This document shows, piece after piece, positions 27,680-36,079 of a stretch of DNA of 64,000 bases (the stretch's first letter is position 1; each line of letters begins with the position of its first letter). The stretch comes from Candidatus Aegiribacteria sp. (lineage in GTDB: Bacteria; Fermentibacterota; Fermentibacteria; Fermentibacterales; JCC-6): assembly GCA_023138735.1 (NCBI GenBank), contig JAGLOY010000013.1, forward strand, positions 1 to 64,000, given 5' to 3'. The position numbers and the translations under genes are program-made. The notes beneath the pieces were generated by a model. The model worked only from the letters and a program-made list of their open reading frames with translations, was not told the origin of the DNA and made no database searches.

Positions 27680-28462
27680 TTACATCTCCCGGACGATCAC
27701 AAAATCAGCCTGATCGGCTTCCCATGATTCATCCTCACCAATGACACTGACGGTCAGATACGAAACACCCGGTTCCAGCTGATCCGGTATTCCCGAGCGG
27801 TAATCGCTGTGAAAACTCCCGCATACGAATACACAGCTTATTCCTTCGATAGATGATGCCATTACTGCGTCCTTGAGGAGCTGAGCTCTGTACATGTTGA
27901 CAGGGTCCATGGGCATGGATTGCATCTGACCGCTCAGGGCTTCCATTGTAGCGAGGAATTGCTGCCGGTAGAAAACACTCGAGGAGTCTACGCTTATGTA
28001 CTCAAAGAACTCGGAACCTTCCGTATCCCCGAGACCCTCCCATCCTCTTCTTGCCACAGCAGAGGCAAAATGACGGGGTACGTTTGCGGCAATAACACTG
28101 TAGCCGTTCTGGGCGGCATACTCCACCATGGGATGGTAGTCCTCCAGATAATTGCTCCAGGGTCTTGCGGATTCGAGAAGCTCATCCAGGCTTAGGTCTC
28201 CCGAAAGGTACGAGTCAAGCAGCCCCTGCACATCGGTCTCGAACATCTCAAGGGCAAGGCACCGCTCATCGGACGCAAGGTTCGTCCAGATGTAGAGTTC
28301 CCACATATGCGCGAGCGCGTCATCATGCTTCTCCCCGATGAATACTACAGGGACTTCTTCAAGAATAGTTATCATTTCATCGGAGGTTACGGTATCTCCT
28401 CCATGATGGATTATTCCCTGGGGAAATGTAAGCACGAGCATTGCAGTAATTAGTATTCCCAA
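27680..28462 (-). CDS. ChaN-like haem-binding/TIKI-superfamily exported protein
   Basis: 260 residues starting at TTG 28462 with AAGGAAG 6 nt upstream. A short signal peptide is followed by VVFIGEKHDDALAH, LALEMFETDVQGLLDSYLSG, SVIAANVPR and VCGSFHSDYRSGIP, the ChaN domain pattern (GEKH and C-terminal GSFH histidines). ChaN binds haem in Campylobacter; related TIKI proteins are metalloproteases. It is convergent with the MOSC gene; the 20 bp between them include a small 5-bp hairpin (27660-27674). Confidence 0.85.
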   Translation of the reverse strand: MGILITAMLVLTFPQGIIHHGGDTVTSDEMITILEEVPVVFIGEKHDDALAHMWELYIWTNLASDERCLALEMFETDVQGLLDSYLSGDLSLDELLESARPWSNYLEDYHPMVEYAAQNGYSVIAANVPRHFASAVARRGWEGLGDTEGSEFFEYISVDSSSVFYRQQFLATMEALSGQMQSMPMDPVNMYRAQLLKDAVMASSIEGISCVFVCGSFHSDYRSGIPDQLEPGVSYLTVSVIGEDESWEADQADFVIVREM

Positions 28463-28548
28463 AGTCCACTTCCTTCTTAAGAGTATTGATCAATTTGATG
28501 AAAACATGCGCAAACCGGGCTGCTCGGGCAAGCCTGCACAGTCTCCAC

Positions 28549-28714
28549 TTCACATGTGGTTAAGGGAATGGAACCAAGGTTTTCGAGCTGGCAAGCACCA
28601 GTTCGAATCCCATTGGGGGTACCAAATAGCAGAATTTAGAACTCATTCCCATCCATTGCGACAGTTCGAAATACCTCCACCAGGGGGTACTAGATATCAA
28701 GTTTATCGAACTTG
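28549..28714 (+). repeat. tRNA-3'-end-like tandem repeat, locus 1
   Basis: This 310-bp intergenic space (28463-28772) holds two diverged units. Unit 1 starts GTTCGAATCCC at 28601 and reads like a tRNA T-loop and acceptor 3' strand ending in TACCA at 28624. It continues with the block GAATTTAGAACTCA. Unit 2 starts GTTCGAAATACC at 28663 and can fold as a stem around CACCA before GGGGGTA. A hairpin CAAGTT-TATCG-AACTTG follows. The 76 nt ending at 28624 fit a tRNA only in the 3' part. The same blocks recur at 30585-30749. A TATAAT at 28743 may serve the next gene. Confidence 0.6.
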
Positions 28715-28772
28715 TTGACATCTGCATAAATACTTAAGATTCTATAATTGACTAAATAGAAGGATGGTAATC

Positions 28773-30173
28773 ATGCGTTATTTATTGAGCATAATGATTC
28801 TTTTGGTACTAGATGCGTTCGCATACGTCGATGTTGTTGGCTGTTCTTCGGGAAACTTCGTGGTCTGGGACAATGGTGTGGGAGCAGTGCGTCTGGCCGA
28901 GATAGAGGGTTCCCAGGACACACTTGAGTTCGGGCTGAATAACCCATCGCTGGGTTATACTGTCATTGACGGAGAGCCTCGTCTAGTACTGACAACATAT
29001 TCCTATAATCAGTTGGTTGCTGACTCCCTTTTCCTGATAGATCCTCTTCCCCTGTTCGTTGTGGGATCAAGGAGCGTTGCTTCATCTGACCTCTGCTGGC
29101 TCAGTATGCCAAGTATCGTTGAGGGCAGTATTAAGACTGCAAGGCATCAGAACGAGGAAGATGCCTTCTACATATCTGCTGACGCCTACCTGCCCATAAG
29201 CGGAGCTGGGGAAGGCAACGTCATATCAGCCCGTTTCCAGTGCGACACTTCGGGAGAACTTTACATTACAGACACTCTGGGAGTCAGCATAGACTCTTAT
29301 TCCGGAGGGATCAACTCCTACAGCAGTCCGGTAAGCTGCAGCTCATCAAACCCGAGCCAGCTATGGAGTTACATTAACTCATACATGTTCCCTTCATACG
29401 CAGTTTATGCAGGTGTTCACCAGATCGACGGAGACCCTGTCCCGGGGGACTTCGAGCCGATGCTTCATGATTGCTTTTATAGTACTGACTACGGTGGGGA
29501 AGTAAGGGCGGTTGGTTCCTGCGCCACGGAGGTGCTGGGATTCTGGACTACGAACGGCAACACCGAACTCTGGTACTCCGTTATCCAGCCCGGAGCAGTG
29601 GAACCGGACTCCTCCGAGCCTGCTCCCTATGGAATACCTGTACAGTCTGCAATAGCTATGAGTGCGAACCCCGATGATGACGGCCTGCTTCTGGTGTGGC
29701 AGCAAGGGAACGAGTTGAGGTGTGCCCACTGGGATGGCGAGTGGAACTCCTTCAACCATGTGGTGGAGACCGGCCTACCGGGTCTTTGCAACGGTAATCT
29801 GGCGGTCTGCAGCGTTGACTCGGGCTACATCGTCGTATGGGATTCGTACCCGGTACCTGAGACAAGGTTCATAGCCAGGGACATGGTGACCTCCATCGTC
29901 GGATCCCAGGGAGATCCCTTACAGGATGATATCCAGGTGTCACCCAATCCGGTCCTATCGGGACAGACTGCCATGATCAGTTTGGGTTCCGCCTCGAACG
30001 TTGGCTCAATAGAAGTCTACGACCTTAACGGAAGGCTGATAAGGGAACTGGAACCGGATGAGTCTGGAAATGCTTCTTTCGATACATCCGGCATTCCTCA
30101 GGGAACCTACTTCGTAAGAAGTATGACTGCCGGAGACGCGAGCACCCGAAAGATCCTTCTCCTTAGCGAATGA
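28773..30173 (+). CDS. Secreted protein with C-terminal T9SS-type sorting domain
   Basis: 466 residues from ATG 28773 (AAGGA 8 nt upstream; an ATG three codons earlier lies too close to it). A signal peptide (MRYLLSIMILLVLDAFAY) precedes a long beta-rich body with propeller-like segments such as GDGEWNSFN-type and WDSYPVPETRFIARD. The end (QVSPNPVLSGQTAMISL, VYDLNGRLIREL, IPQGTYFVR) is a clear Por/T9SS sorting domain. No enzyme motif is recognised. It is flanked on both sides by the tRNA-like repeat family. Confidence 0.75.
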   Translation: MRYLLSIMILLVLDAFAYVDVVGCSSGNFVVWDNGVGAVRLAEIEGSQDTLEFGLNNPSLGYTVIDGEPRLVLTTYSYNQLVADSLFLIDPLPLFVVGSRSVASSDLCWLSMPSIVEGSIKTARHQNEEDAFYISADAYLPISGAGEGNVISARFQCDTSGELYITDTLGVSIDSYSGGINSYSSPVSCSSSNPSQLWSYINSYMFPSYAVYAGVHQIDGDPVPGDFEPMLHDCFYSTDYGGEVRAVGSCATEVLGFWTTNGNTELWYSVIQPGAVEPDSSEPAPYGIPVQSAIAMSANPDDDGLLLVWQQGNELRCAHWDGEWNSFNHVVETGLPGLCNGNLAVCSVDSGYIVVWDSYPVPETRFIARDMVTSIVGSQGDPLQDDIQVSPNPVLSGQTAMISLGSASNVGSIEVYDLNGRLIRELEPDESGNASFDTSGIPQGTYFVRSMTAGDASTRKILLLSE

Positions 30174-30524
30174 AGCAGTCCAGTGAATTGAGAGTCTGAG
30201 GAAATCAGGAAGTATCGAGATCCAACCGAAAGGAGCAAGCTCTTCTGCAAAACGGTGGTGAACAATAGGAATCTTGATTTCAAACCGCTCCGGGAGTCTT
30301 TCCCGAGACAGCATATTTTCACAATAAACCACGGATTCCTGCTTGAAACTCGCATACTGTACTGAACCATCTACCGTCAAAGAAATGACCAACCTACAAT
30401 CCCTCGATACACCACATAAGGACACAACTGTTCCCTGAAGGCGGATCACGGAGATTTTAACCGACTTATATCTCGGGCACGTTATCTTGCCACGGAACGT
30501 AGTCGGCGCAGACTTCGCAAACAG

Positions 30525-30600
30525 ATTCAAGAGGTTCAGCTGGATAGATCATCGGCTTTGGTAGCCGGAAGCATGGATTCGAATCCCGTTGGGAGTACCA
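30525..30600 (+). pseudogene. Degenerate tRNA-like element, anticodon-loop TGG (Pro-like)
   Basis: Exactly 76 nt ending in CCA can be laid out as a tRNA: D-arm GTTC/GATC with AGCTGGATA loop (one mismatch), perfect 5-bp anticodon stem TCGGC/GCCGG with loop TTTGGTA, and T-arm with loop TTCGAAT. The acceptor stem pairs only 5 of 7 with wobbles, the T-stem has an A-C mismatch and position 37 is T, so it is probably a decayed or pseudo-tRNA. The 3' part belongs to the repeat family described for 28549-28714. A computed covariance-model score would decide. Confidence 0.45.
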
Positions 30601-30749
30601 GATATCAGAATTTAGAACTCACTCCCAACAGTGATATAGTTCGAAATGCGTCCAGCACGGGGTACCAGTTTTCAGAATTTAGAATCCATTTCCAACCATG
30701 ACAGGAGTTCGAAATACCTCTACCAGGGGGTACCGCCCGGGACTCATAC
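30580..30749 (+). repeat. tRNA-3'-end-like tandem repeat, locus 2
   Basis: Three diverged units of about 60-68 bp start with TTCGAATCCC (30578), GTTCGAAATGCG (30639) and GTTCGAAATACC (30707). Each is followed by a GGG-GTACC acceptor-like block, and the first two by CAGAATTTAGAA. They match locus 1 at 28.6 kb. Upstream, 30174-30524 holds no gene I can support; a 174-codon minus-strand frame there overlaps the preceding CDS and looks fortuitous. Confidence 0.6.
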
Positions 30750-30766
30750 GGTTTGTTCACAGCAAA

Positions 30767-31534
30767 TTATTTACCGTTTCCAAGGACGACTATCCTGGTA
30801 GAAGAATTGACCACATCCGATCTACAGGTGTAAAGACCTGGAGTGAGACCGTTAATGCTTCCATCTCCACTGGAGACCACCACAAGTCTGCCTTGCATGT
30901 CATAGACCCTTATCTCTGTTCCCTCAGCCCATTGAGGCAGCGAAACGGCGAAGGAACCGTTTGACGGATTCGGAAAGACACTGAGGTTATCCTGCGTAAC
31001 GGAAGGGTCTTCCTCGTGGATCGAGCCTGGATGATTAGCTTCAATGGTCAGCTCTTCAAGAACGGGAGTTGAATCAGGGTTCGAAGTCAAAAAGACAACC
31101 TTATACTGCAGGTAGTCCACATTATCCGGCATTGAGTCAGAAATATCCGTGTACGAAACCGTAAAGGGGCCGTACCATTCACCCATCTGGCGGTGATCCA
31201 GGGAAGCTCTCACATAAAATTCCAGAGCCGTTTCCGATGGAGTGCTTGCATCCCAATAAATCAACCCCCACATTACAGCATCAGTTGGCTGGGGAATGGT
31301 CAGTATTGATGAAACAAGTACTCCGTACGTGCGGTAGCCTGATGAACCATCCTCCAGCGTAAGCTGATAAGGAGTCTGCCAGTTAACGGAATCTGAAATC
31401 AGAAAGTGATCGTCAAAATTCCAGACGGGATCCCTAACAATTGGACCTCCACTCCAGTCATACTGTGTGTTTGGAATCTGTGCTGTGGATTGCCCGGCTA
31501 AACTAAGAACAAAAACTGTGAATAGAATTCTCAT
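30767..31534 (-). CDS. Small secreted protein with T9SS-type sorting domain
   Basis: 255 residues. Signal peptide (MRILFTVFVLSLAGQSTAQ), a beta body starting IPNTQYDWSGGPIVRDPVWN, and a sorting domain (SVFPNPSNGSFAVSL, VYDMQGRLVVVSSG, GLTPGLYTCRSD). The opening YDWSGG resembles the YQTDWSGG opening of the FG-GAP protein at 51599-53431, suggesting a shared N-terminal module in this proteome. Function is unknown. Confidence 0.78.
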   Translation of the reverse strand: MRILFTVFVLSLAGQSTAQIPNTQYDWSGGPIVRDPVWNFDDHFLISDSVNWQTPYQLTLEDGSSGYRTYGVLVSSILTIPQPTDAVMWGLIYWDASTPSETALEFYVRASLDHRQMGEWYGPFTVSYTDISDSMPDNVDYLQYKVVFLTSNPDSTPVLEELTIEANHPGSIHEEDPSVTQDNLSVFPNPSNGSFAVSLPQWAEGTEIRVYDMQGRLVVVSSGDGSINGLTPGLYTCRSDVVNSSTRIVVLGNGK

Positions 31535-31763
31535 GAGACCTCCAATAGAATAGCATCCAGCACATGGTTATAACTTGTATTACATCAATCAGCTATCTAA
31601 TTAATAATAACGTCTTTAATTCACTCAGGTCAATCCCATGGAATGAGTTAGCCGATTCCTTATTGAGCAGTGGGGAGTGAGTACGAATAGAATTGAATTC
31701 TAGACCGGTTTACGGGGATTCGCTCGGAAGCAGGGTTGACTGTAAAAATGATGATTTATAGAT

Positions 31764-31787
31764 TTGTGAAAGTTCGAACTATCACAA
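31764..31787. promoter_or_regulatory. Candidate Rex operator upstream of rex copy 2
   Basis: A 24-bp palindrome TTGTGA-N12-TCACAA whose centre AGTTCGAACT is also symmetric. It has the same 12-bp spacing and the same GTGAAAGTT core as the site before rex copy 1, and lies 17 bp before the ATG. The outer half sites match the known Rex consensus. Confidence 0.72.
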
Positions 31788-31803
31788 TATGTACGGAGAT
31801 GAA

Positions 31804-32439
31804 ATGCCCGGAAGGAAAGTGTCCGAAAAAACTATAAGAAGGCTCAGCCACTATGCAAGGTGCCTCAGGAGAGCCAGAACCGACGGAGTACCGCTGGTTA
31901 CTTCCAAACATCTCTCTGAAAGATGCGGCATCTCATCCGCAGCCGTAAGGAAAGACCTTGCGTTTTTCGGAGAATTCGGGAAGCAGGGATCCGGGTATGG
32001 TGTATCGGACCTTCTTGAGAATATTGAAAGAATACTTGGTACCTGTGAACCTCCGGCTGTGATTGTGGTCGGAGCTGGGAACATCGGCAGTGTTCTACTG
32101 GAATCGGTACTTGATGGAACCGGCGGATACAGTTATTCCGCGCTTTTTGACAGCGATCCGAATATTATCGGCACAACGATTGCGGGAGTCACCGTTCAGC
32201 CACTTGCTGAACTCAGGGAGGCTTTGGGCGAGCATGGTGATGTTATTGCCATATTGGCAGTCCCTCCCGGAGAGGGACAGAATGCCGTCGATAATCTGGT
32301 AAGCACCGGATGCATCTCCATACTCAGCTTTACGCTCGAACCCCTCGAAGTTCCAGACGGAGTTGTTCTGCGATATGTCGAGGTGTCTACAGAGCTTGAT
32401 ATTCTTACACATTCGATGAAATGCAGGGATCGTTCATGA
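31804..32439 (+). CDS. rex: Redox-sensing transcriptional repressor Rex (copy 2)
   Basis: 211 residues with the Rex winged helix (RRLSHYARCL, CGISSAAVRKDLAFFGEFGKQ) and NAD(H) Rossmann domain (VIVVGAGNIGSVLLE). Start ATG 31804 is preferred over ATG 31789 because GGAG lies 5 nt upstream and the earlier codon abuts the operator. It is clearly paralogous to copy 1, more so in the DNA-binding half. It stands alone, between a secreted protein and msrBA; its targets are unknown apart from probable autoregulation. Confidence 0.93.
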   Translation: MPGRKVSEKTIRRLSHYARCLRRARTDGVPLVTSKHLSERCGISSAAVRKDLAFFGEFGKQGSGYGVSDLLENIERILGTCEPPAVIVVGAGNIGSVLLESVLDGTGGYSYSALFDSDPNIIGTTIAGVTVQPLAELREALGEHGDVIAILAVPPGEGQNAVDNLVSTGCISILSFTLEPLEVPDGVVLRYVEVSTELDILTHSMKCRDRS

Positions 32440-32485
32440 TGAGCACCAGTATACCGGAGTGATGAATATTTGCGCCGGAGGGTAT

Positions 32486-33415
32486 TTAATCTTCCTGAAA
32501 TCTTCTCACTCTTGTATGGCACGAGGTCCCGATTCCGTTCTTATCATAATAGTTCTGGTGGTACTCCTCCGCAGACCAGAAATCACCTGCAGGGACCAGC
32601 TCTGTGACAACTTCATATCCCCGGTTTCTGAGAATCTGAACCAGCTCTTCCAGCACAGCGAGCTGTTCGTCTGTTGTATAGAATACTGCTGATCTGTATT
32701 GGGTTCCCGTATCTACGCCCTGGCGATTGACCTGGGTCGGGTCATGAATCTCGAAGAAGATCATAGCCAGTTCATTGAATGAAACAATCGAAGTATCGTA
32801 GATCACCCTAACTGTTTCAGCGTGTCCTGTGGCTCCCGAACACACTTCACTGTAGGAGGGATTATCGGTTGTTCCTCCCATATACCCGGACCGGGCTTCA
32901 AGAACTCCCGATGTCTGTTCGAAAGCACTTTCCATTCCCCAGAAACAACCGCCTGCAAAGAAGATCGTCTCTATTCTGTCAGCAGAGATAAAATCCATGG
33001 AAATGGAGTTAACACAGTGCCGCGTGTCTGTTTCCGTGTAACCCTCACCTGTAAATACATGCCCTAGATGACCGCCGCATGAAGCGCAGAGTATCTCGGT
33101 TCTCTCGCCGTCCTGATCTACCCTGACTTCAACAGCCCCTTCTATGGCCAGATCGAAGGCGGGCCAACCGCAGTGTGCAGGGAATTTAGTTTCGGACATG
33201 AAAAGGGGGCTTCCACATCTTTTGCAGGTGTATACACCATCTTCATACGTGTCTAGATATTCACCGCTGAAGGGGATTTCCGTGCCTCCGTGAACTATAA
33301 CGTACTCCTCCTCTGAAGTGAGATTTCTGTATTCCATATCATCTCCATCCACTCGGGAACCGGTCACACTTATCACTCCGGTCACAATCAGTAGATATGA
33401 TGCAATTTTCCACAT
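32486..33415 (-). CDS. msrBA: Exported MsrB-MsrA fusion, peptide methionine sulfoxide reductase
   Basis: 309 residues from ATG 33415 (GGAGG 7 nt upstream). A hydrophobic N-terminus (WKIASYLLIVTGVISVTGS) suggests export to the periplasm. The MsrB part has both zinc pairs (CKRCGS, CASCGGHLGH) and the catalytic Cys in RHCVNSISMDF. The MsrA part has FFAGGCFWGMESAF with its catalytic Cys, then GATGHAETVRV and YHQNYYDKNG. It repairs both R- and S-methionine sulfoxides in proteins. The B-then-A order differs from the common MsrA-MsrB order. In an anaerobe it implies exposure to oxidants. Confidence 0.95.
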   Translation of the reverse strand: MWKIASYLLIVTGVISVTGSRVDGDDMEYRNLTSEEEYVIVHGGTEIPFSGEYLDTYEDGVYTCKRCGSPLFMSETKFPAHCGWPAFDLAIEGAVEVRVDQDGERTEILCASCGGHLGHVFTGEGYTETDTRHCVNSISMDFISADRIETIFFAGGCFWGMESAFEQTSGVLEARSGYMGGTTDNPSYSEVCSGATGHAETVRVIYDTSIVSFNELAMIFFEIHDPTQVNRQGVDTGTQYRSAVFYTTDEQLAVLEELVQILRNRGYEVVTELVPAGDFWSAEEYHQNYYDKNGIGTSCHTRVRRFQED

Positions 33416-33529
33416 TTTGCTACCTCCATTTCCTATACAACACGAATGAGAAGCAGAGGTTCCGCGTGTCATATTTGCTGGAACAGCTTGATTGTTTGCC
33501 AATTATGGGACTATTGCTATAATTAATAA

Positions 33530-33780
33530 ATGAGTACGAAAAGAAGTATCAATTCCGTATTTTTGCAGTGTATGGTTTCCTTCTCGGTCCTGTTGTTTTT
33601 CTCTTCATACGGAGATGGGTCCACTGCTCCCGATGAGGGTTACGAAGTACTACCGGCCCAATCTCCGCAGCCTTCGAGTGAGCGGTTGGTCGGCATCGGA
33701 ATCACGGCAAGTGAAGATGGTTTCACGAGTTCTTTACCGACTGGCTCCAGCTGCTTGAGGAAACCGGGGTAAGGGGCTGG
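33530..33780 (+). pseudogene. Truncated, frameshifted exported protein remnant
   Basis: An 80-codon frame from ATG 33530 has a signal-like N-terminus and reads SERLVGIGITASEDG before a low-quality end. Shifting one base near 33717 gives a better continuation (FHEFFTDWLQLLEETGVRGW) that stops at about 33782, right before the serpin gene. This looks like the start of a larger exported protein that lost most of its length. No family is identified. Confidence 0.45.
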
Positions 33781-33823
33781 TAGATTATTGATCTCATTTA
33801 ACGTTATCAGATCGGGGAAAATA

Positions 33824-35083
33824 ATGAAAACATTATCGAATCTGTCAGTGACGGCTGTCATCCTTCTCGCAACGGCCATTTCCTGTTCAGCCCAGGAAAA
33901 CCTGTCCGTACCTGAAGATTACTCTGTACCGGATACAGATGTTGTTGGGGCGCTTGTTCTGGGCAACAATGAGTTTGCTCTGGATCTCTATGAAAAAGTC
34001 TGCGACAAACAGGAATCGGACAACATCTTCTTTTCTCCTTACAGTATTTCTTCAGCCCTTGGTATGACCTACGTCGGAGCCAGAGGACAGACAGCAACAG
34101 AAATGGCGGGTGTGCTGCATTTTACACTCCCGGTTGCAGCAACCAACAGTGCTTTCCATTCATTGACTGAACTTCTCAGCTCAGGTGATCTATCCAGTGC
34201 CGGGTCCGGAGACTCCTTCACACTTTCAATATCAAACGGCCTCTGGGTCCAGGATGGTTTCCACCTGCTGGATGAATACGTATCGGAAGTTACCAGATAC
34301 TACAGCGCCGCTGTGAGAAATCTTGATTTCATCGATGATTCCGAAGGTTCGCGGGAAACCATCAACGAATGGGTTGCCCAAAGTACTCTTAACAGAATAC
34401 TGGATCTGATACCCCCGGGTTCGCTGGACGAAGATACAAGAGTTGTGTTGACGAATGCGGTTTACTTCAAAGCATCCTGGAGAAAACCATTCGATGAACG
34501 ATCCACAGAGGATGCGCCGTTCGCTCTTGTCGGGGGCTCAACAATAGACGTCCCGATGATGAACCAGACAGATTTCTTCAATTACGTTGCCACTGAAGGA
34601 TGTGAAGCTGTTGAGCTTGATTATGCCGCGGGTAATGCCAGTATGCTCATACTGCTACCCGATGGTGACATGGCCGAATTCCAGCAGGGATTCAACGCTG
34701 ACATGCTGGAGACGATAAGAAGAAGGCTTTCCTCCTGTAATGTCTCTCTGTCCATGCCGAAGTTCGAATTCTCGCGAAGTATGCAGCTGAGCGATTTACT
34801 CCAGGATCTTGGAATGGAATCTGCCTTCGGAAGTGCCGCCGACTTCAGCGGGTTTACAGGCAGCCCTGATCTTTTCATATCGAAGGTTCTGCATAAGGCG
34901 TTCGTTAAGGTTGATGAAGCCGGTACGGAAGCTGCTGCAGCTACCGCAGTTATAATGGGACTTACAGCAATACCGGATCAACCTGTTCAGATGAACATTG
35001 ACTCCCCGTTCATGTTCTTCATACTGGATAGGGCATCCGGTTCAATAGTGTTCATGGGAAGGGTTATGGATCCTTCATCCTGA
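33824..35083 (+). CDS. Secreted serpin (serine protease inhibitor)
   Basis: 419 residues from ATG 33824, with a signal peptide ending SCSAQ (possibly a lipobox-like ISC). The serpin fold is clear: FALDLYEKV, NIFFSPYSISSALGMTYVGARGQT, VVLTNAVYFKASW, PFALVGG, MLILLPDG and the end FMFFILDRASGSIVFMGRV. The reactive-loop hinge GTEAAAATA is the small-residue type of inhibitory serpins; the loop (VIMGLTAIPDQP) would set its target protease, with no clear P1 Arg/Lys. It may guard the cell against its own or foreign exoproteases, for example the C25 protein at 9078-14456 (inference). Confidence 0.95.
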   Translation: MKTLSNLSVTAVILLATAISCSAQENLSVPEDYSVPDTDVVGALVLGNNEFALDLYEKVCDKQESDNIFFSPYSISSALGMTYVGARGQTATEMAGVLHFTLPVAATNSAFHSLTELLSSGDLSSAGSGDSFTLSISNGLWVQDGFHLLDEYVSEVTRYYSAAVRNLDFIDDSEGSRETINEWVAQSTLNRILDLIPPGSLDEDTRVVLTNAVYFKASWRKPFDERSTEDAPFALVGGSTIDVPMMNQTDFFNYVATEGCEAVELDYAAGNASMLILLPDGDMAEFQQGFNADMLETIRRRLSSCNVSLSMPKFEFSRSMQLSDLLQDLGMESAFGSAADFSGFTGSPDLFISKVLHKAFVKVDEAGTEAAAATAVIMGLTAIPDQPVQMNIDSPFMFFILDRASGSIVFMGRVMDPSS

Positions 35084-35123
35084 GTAAGATATCCAGCGAG
35101 CCAGACTCAGGCTTCCTCTGTCT

Positions 35124-35834
35124 TTATCTGCCTTCCTGCGGTGCGTGGTGTTCGGGGCTCGGGTGGCTTAGCATGTACTCCACAATCTGCTCTGCATGGG
35201 CAAGCTGCTCGGAGGAAAGCATATCATGGATCTCGCTCATTGCGTCTGCTAAGAGATCATGCAAATCGCTCTGATACCAGTTTCTCTCCTCCCATAAGAA
35301 ATAAGTACCGACCGGCATGTAGAAATCCTCAACGAACCCTTCGAAGAAAGAGCAGCGGATATCGTCAATTTCATGGTAATCCTGCAGCTGATTCACTTCA
35401 TATTCCACCCAGAGTGAAAGGGCATCAAGATATGTTATCTGCATCATTGACAGTTCTATCTGTTTCAGCATCCATGTAAAACCACTGATGTCCGGGATCT
35501 CATCTTCCCACAGGTAGATTCTCCTGACCCAGTCATCGTAACTGCTGCTGGAGGGATACAGGACACTGGACTGCAATTCAGGGTCATCAGAGTAGTAACT
35601 GCCGTAATCATTCATGTAATCCGTGAAGTCCGAGAAAGACATTCCCCCCGATGCAATGAAGGCTTCATGAACATCATCCAGAGGGGATTCATACTCTTCT
35701 TCACAAGCTGATTCATCTGACCAGCCTTCCCAGTCCGGCATCGTGTTTTCCGAGTCCTTGAATCCGTGATCCCATTTCTGCGCGTGAGAAGGGATAGCAG
35801 CAACCGTCAGAAGCAGAACGATCATGTATTTCAA
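35124..35834 (-). CDS. Exported acidic protein of unknown function
   Basis: 236 residues from TTG 35834 with AAAGGAG 8 nt upstream; the frame is open further but that part has no signal peptide. MKYMIVLLLTVAAIPSHAQ is a signal peptide. The mature part is rich in Asp, Glu, Tyr and Trp (DWEGWSDESACEEEYES, LWVEYEVNQLQDYHEIDDI) and ends in a His-rich stretch (SPEHHAPQEGR). I recognise no domain. It is convergent with the serpin, 40 bp apart. Confidence 0.65.
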   Translation of the reverse strand: MKYMIVLLLTVAAIPSHAQKWDHGFKDSENTMPDWEGWSDESACEEEYESPLDDVHEAFIASGGMSFSDFTDYMNDYGSYYSDDPELQSSVLYPSSSSYDDWVRRIYLWEDEIPDISGFTWMLKQIELSMMQITYLDALSLWVEYEVNQLQDYHEIDDIRCSFFEGFVEDFYMPVGTYFLWEERNWYQSDLHDLLADAMSEIHDMLSSEQLAHAEQIVEYMLSHPSPEHHAPQEGR

Positions 35835-36003
35835 ATCAGATCTCCTTTCTTTATAACCGATAAGAGTTCTGACTTCTTTACCTCGATACGGCATGACTGT
35901 TCCACTGTATACCCGGAGACCCGATTGAGTAACTTGATGAGACGCTCTTTGCGTGACAGAATTTTGCATAACAAATTAATATACATAATTACTTCAAGTT
36001 GTC

Positions 36004-36041
36004 AAGATCAATTTGACATACTATAGAATTGATCTTATATC
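36004..36041 (+). promoter_or_regulatory. Promoter with a long palindromic operator before the DUF4097 gene
   Basis: TTGACA (36013-36018), 17 bp, TATATC (36036-36041). A perfect 10-bp inverted repeat, AAGATCAATT (36004-36013) and AATTGATCTT (36027-36036), spans the promoter with a 13-bp centre, so a repressor site is likely. Confidence 0.65.
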
Positions 36042-36079
36042 TTGTTTTTAGAGAGCAATTTCTTTGAAAGGAGTCAGTC

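Noticed and set aside
30006-30530. 174-codon minus-strand frame between the secreted-protein gene and the repeat locus
   Set aside because: It overlaps the sorting domain of the preceding gene by 168 bp, has no ribosome site and no known motif. Kept only as a remote possibility.
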